From assembly GCF_033720595.1 (NCBI RefSeq), contig NZ_JAWWCF010000177.1:1-6341 (forward strand): 6,341 nt of DNA, read 5' to 3'. The notes beneath the pieces are model-generated. The model saw only the letters and a list, made by a program, of their open reading frames with translations. It searched no databases and was not told the DNA's origin. This document shows positions 5,367 through 6,341 of this stretch, piece by piece. This stretch comes from Lishizhenia sp033720595 (GTDB lineage: Bacteria > Bacteroidota > Bacteroidia > Flavobacteriales_D > Crocinitomicaceae). Each line of letters starts with the position of its first letter. Within the stretch, counting starts at the first letter, position 1. Made by a program: the position numbers and the translations under genes.

Positions 5367-5543
5367 ATGGCTACAATTAAAATTAAGCAAGTAAGAAGCG
5401 CTATTAATCGTTCACAAAGACAAAAGAGAACGATCCAAGCGTTAGGATTTAGAAAGTTAAACCAAGTAATTGAGAAGGAAGCAACTCCTCAAATCCTTGG
5501 TATGGTGAAAAAAGTTCAACACTTAGTTGAAGTAGTTGAGTAG
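5367..5543 (+). CDS. rpmD: 50S ribosomal protein L30 (uL30)
   Basis: L30 is a small 23S rRNA-binding protein, absent from some bacterial lineages. The 58-residue product reads MATIKIKQVRSAINRSQRQK, then RTIQALGFRKLNQVIEKEAT and PQILGMVKKVQHLVEVVE. It shows the L30 pattern: a first strand of alternating I/K residues, the turn with R-T-(x)-Q-A-L-G-F-R-K-L, and the closing V-x-H-L-V-x-V. Length is standard for bacterial L30. It lies 12 bases after rpsE and 21 before rplO, which is where rpmD is expected. Its leader (AATATCTGAAAATG) has no Shine-Dalgarno sequence. The gene is short enough to be missed by length-filtered gene finders. Confidence 0.97.
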   Translation: MATIKIKQVRSAINRSQRQKRTIQALGFRKLNQVIEKEATPQILGMVKKVQHLVEVVE

Positions 5544-5564
5544 AACCTATAAAAATTAAGAAAG

Positions 5565-6011
5565 ATGAATCTAAATAATTTAACTCCAGCAAAAGGTTCT
5601 ATCAAAAGCGATAAGCGTATTGGTAGAGGTCAAGGTTCAGGACATGGTGGTACAGCTACTCGTGGACACAAAGGAGCTAAGTCAAGATCTGGATATAAAA
5701 GAAAGATTGGTTTCGAAGGTGGTCAAATGCCATTGCAGAGACGTGTACCTAAGTTCGGTTTTAAAAACATTAACCGTGTAGAGTACAAAGCAATTAATCT
5801 AGATATTATTCAGAATTTAATTGACAAAAAAGGAGTAACAGAAATAAACCCTGAAGTATTGCGTGAGAACGGTTTGTGCTCTCGTAATGAGTTAGTTAAG
5901 ATTTTGGGAAGAGGAGAGTTGAAATCGAAGATAGACGTTACTGCTCACAAGTTTTCAACAACTGCAAAAGCAGGAATTGAAGATAAAGGTGGGAATTGTA
6001 CAGAAATCTAA
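5565..6011 (+). CDS. rplO: 50S ribosomal protein L15 (uL15)
   Basis: L15 binds 23S rRNA and acts in late 50S assembly, with a long N-terminal tail that penetrates the RNA. The 148-residue product starts MNLNNLTPAKGSIKSDKRIG. It then has the glycine/basic tail RGQGSGHGGTATRGHKGAKS (21-40) and GGQMPLQRRVPKFGF (52-66). The C-terminal family signature runs from about 112 to 142 (KILGRGELKSKIDVTAHKFS, then A-G near the end). Length is normal. The gene follows rpmD by 21 bases with a purine-rich leader (AAAAATTAAGAAAG) but no clear Shine-Dalgarno sequence. It is followed by secY after 28 bases. Confidence 0.99.
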   Translation: MNLNNLTPAKGSIKSDKRIGRGQGSGHGGTATRGHKGAKSRSGYKRKIGFEGGQMPLQRRVPKFGFKNINRVEYKAINLDIIQNLIDKKGVTEINPEVLRENGLCSRNELVKILGRGELKSKIDVTAHKFSTTAKAGIEDKGGNCTEI

Positions 6012-6012
6012 T

Positions 6013-6020
6013 TAACTTTG
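6013..6020 (+). promoter_or_regulatory. Possible -7 promoter element before secY
   Basis: TAACTTTG fits TAnnTTTG, the -7 consensus of the Bacteroidota housekeeping sigma factor, and lies in the rplO-secY gap 20 bases before the secY ATG. No convincing -33 element accompanies it: the nearest upstream TTG (5996-5998) is only 14 bases away, against roughly 17-23 in known promoters. Four other exact TAnnTTTG matches that I noticed in this window (1804, 2964, 4215, 6207) lie inside genes, so chance is a real explanation. Confidence 0.25.
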
Positions 6021-6039
6021 CCAACTATTTTAACCCAAA

Positions 6040-6341
6040 ATGAAAAAGTTTATACAAAATATTAAGAATATCTGGAAAGTTGAAGAATTGAGAAAGAGGT
6101 TAGTAATAACCCTTTCTCTTATTCTTGTTTATCGTATAGGATGTTATATTGTTCTACCTGGTGTAGACAGTTCTAAGTTAACTTCGGATTTATCAGAATC
6201 AGCTGGTACGTTTGAAGGTTTACTTGGTTTGTTATCAGGTGGAGGATTTACTAATGCTTCATTTTTAGCATTGGGTATCATGCCTTACATCTCCGCTTCT
6301 ATCATTATGCAGTTATTAGGTATGGCAGTTCCTGCTGTACA
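6040..6341 (+). CDS. secY: Protein translocase subunit SecY, 5' part
   Basis: SecY is the channel subunit of the SecYEG translocon in the inner membrane, which exports and inserts proteins. The first 100 residues are present and the frame runs off the right edge. The N-terminus MKKFIQNIKNIWKVEELRKR is the cytoplasmic leader. A first membrane segment follows at about 21-39, ending in the conserved VLPGVD (38-43). The plug region is about 57-73. The second segment carries SecY family signature 1 exactly at residues 74-93: S-F-L-A-L-G-I-M-P then Y-I-S-A-S and Q-L-L. About three quarters of the protein should lie beyond the window, given a usual length near 440. The start is fixed by homology; its leader (TTTTAACCCAAAATG) has no Shine-Dalgarno sequence. 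Confidence 0.98.
   Translation, partial: MKKFIQNIKNIWKVEELRKRLVITLSLILVYRIGCYIVLPGVDSSKLTSDLSESAGTFEGLLGLLSGGGFTNASFLALGIMPYISASIIMQLLGMAVPAV

Noticed and set aside
5133..5390. Antisense open frame over the end of rpsE and the start of rpmD
   Set aside because: The translation is rich in His, Ser and Cys with no domain. It is a shadow of S5 codons. The similar antisense frames at 2094-2327 and 3622-3822 were rejected for the same reason.

Overview
The window is an unbroken stretch of the universal S10-spc ribosomal protein gene cluster, all on the + strand. The order is rplV (3' part)-rpsC-rplP-rpmC-rpsQ-rplN-rplX-rplE-rpsN-rpsH-rplF-rplR-rpsE-rpmD-rplO-secY (5' part). Fourteen genes are complete and two run off the window edges. 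Every gene was identified from its own translated sequence, and the order matches the classical bacterial arrangement.

The organism is most likely a member of Bacteroidota. The DNA is AT-rich, most starts lack a Shine-Dalgarno sequence and have A-rich leaders, S14 is the 89-residue zinc-free form, and the N-terminus of S5 and the loop of L22 read like Bacteroidota proteins. A flavobacterial or cytophagal lineage is plausible, but the order cannot be settled by eye.

Layout: positions 1-1930 hold the end of the S10 part (L22, S3, L16, L29, S17). Positions 1940-6011 hold the spc part (L14, L24, L5, S14, S8, L6, L18, S5, L30, L15). From 6040 the protein-export channel gene secY begins. Gaps between genes are 3 to 28 bases, and rplX and rplE overlap by one base (TAATG). 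There is no intrinsic terminator, tRNA, mobile element or CRISPR array, and no gap is long enough for an unlisted gene. The one short gene that is easily missed is rpmD (58 residues).

The products build both ribosomal subunits. S3, S14 and S5 serve the 30S head and mRNA entry, and S17 and S8 the 30S body. L22, L24 and L29 surround the peptide exit tunnel. L16, L5, L18 and L30 lie near the tRNA sites, 5S rRNA or central protuberance, and L14 and L6 lie on the factor side. SecY sits under the tunnel exit, so the cluster couples ribosome supply to membrane export.

This is core housekeeping DNA and I see no undescribed system. The points worth a second look are small RNA-level signals: a perfect 10-bp inverted repeat just inside rpsH, a strong Shine-Dalgarno-like GGAGG before rplE in a cluster that otherwise largely lacks them, a GNRA-capped mini-hairpin early in rpsN, and a weak promoter-like element before secY.
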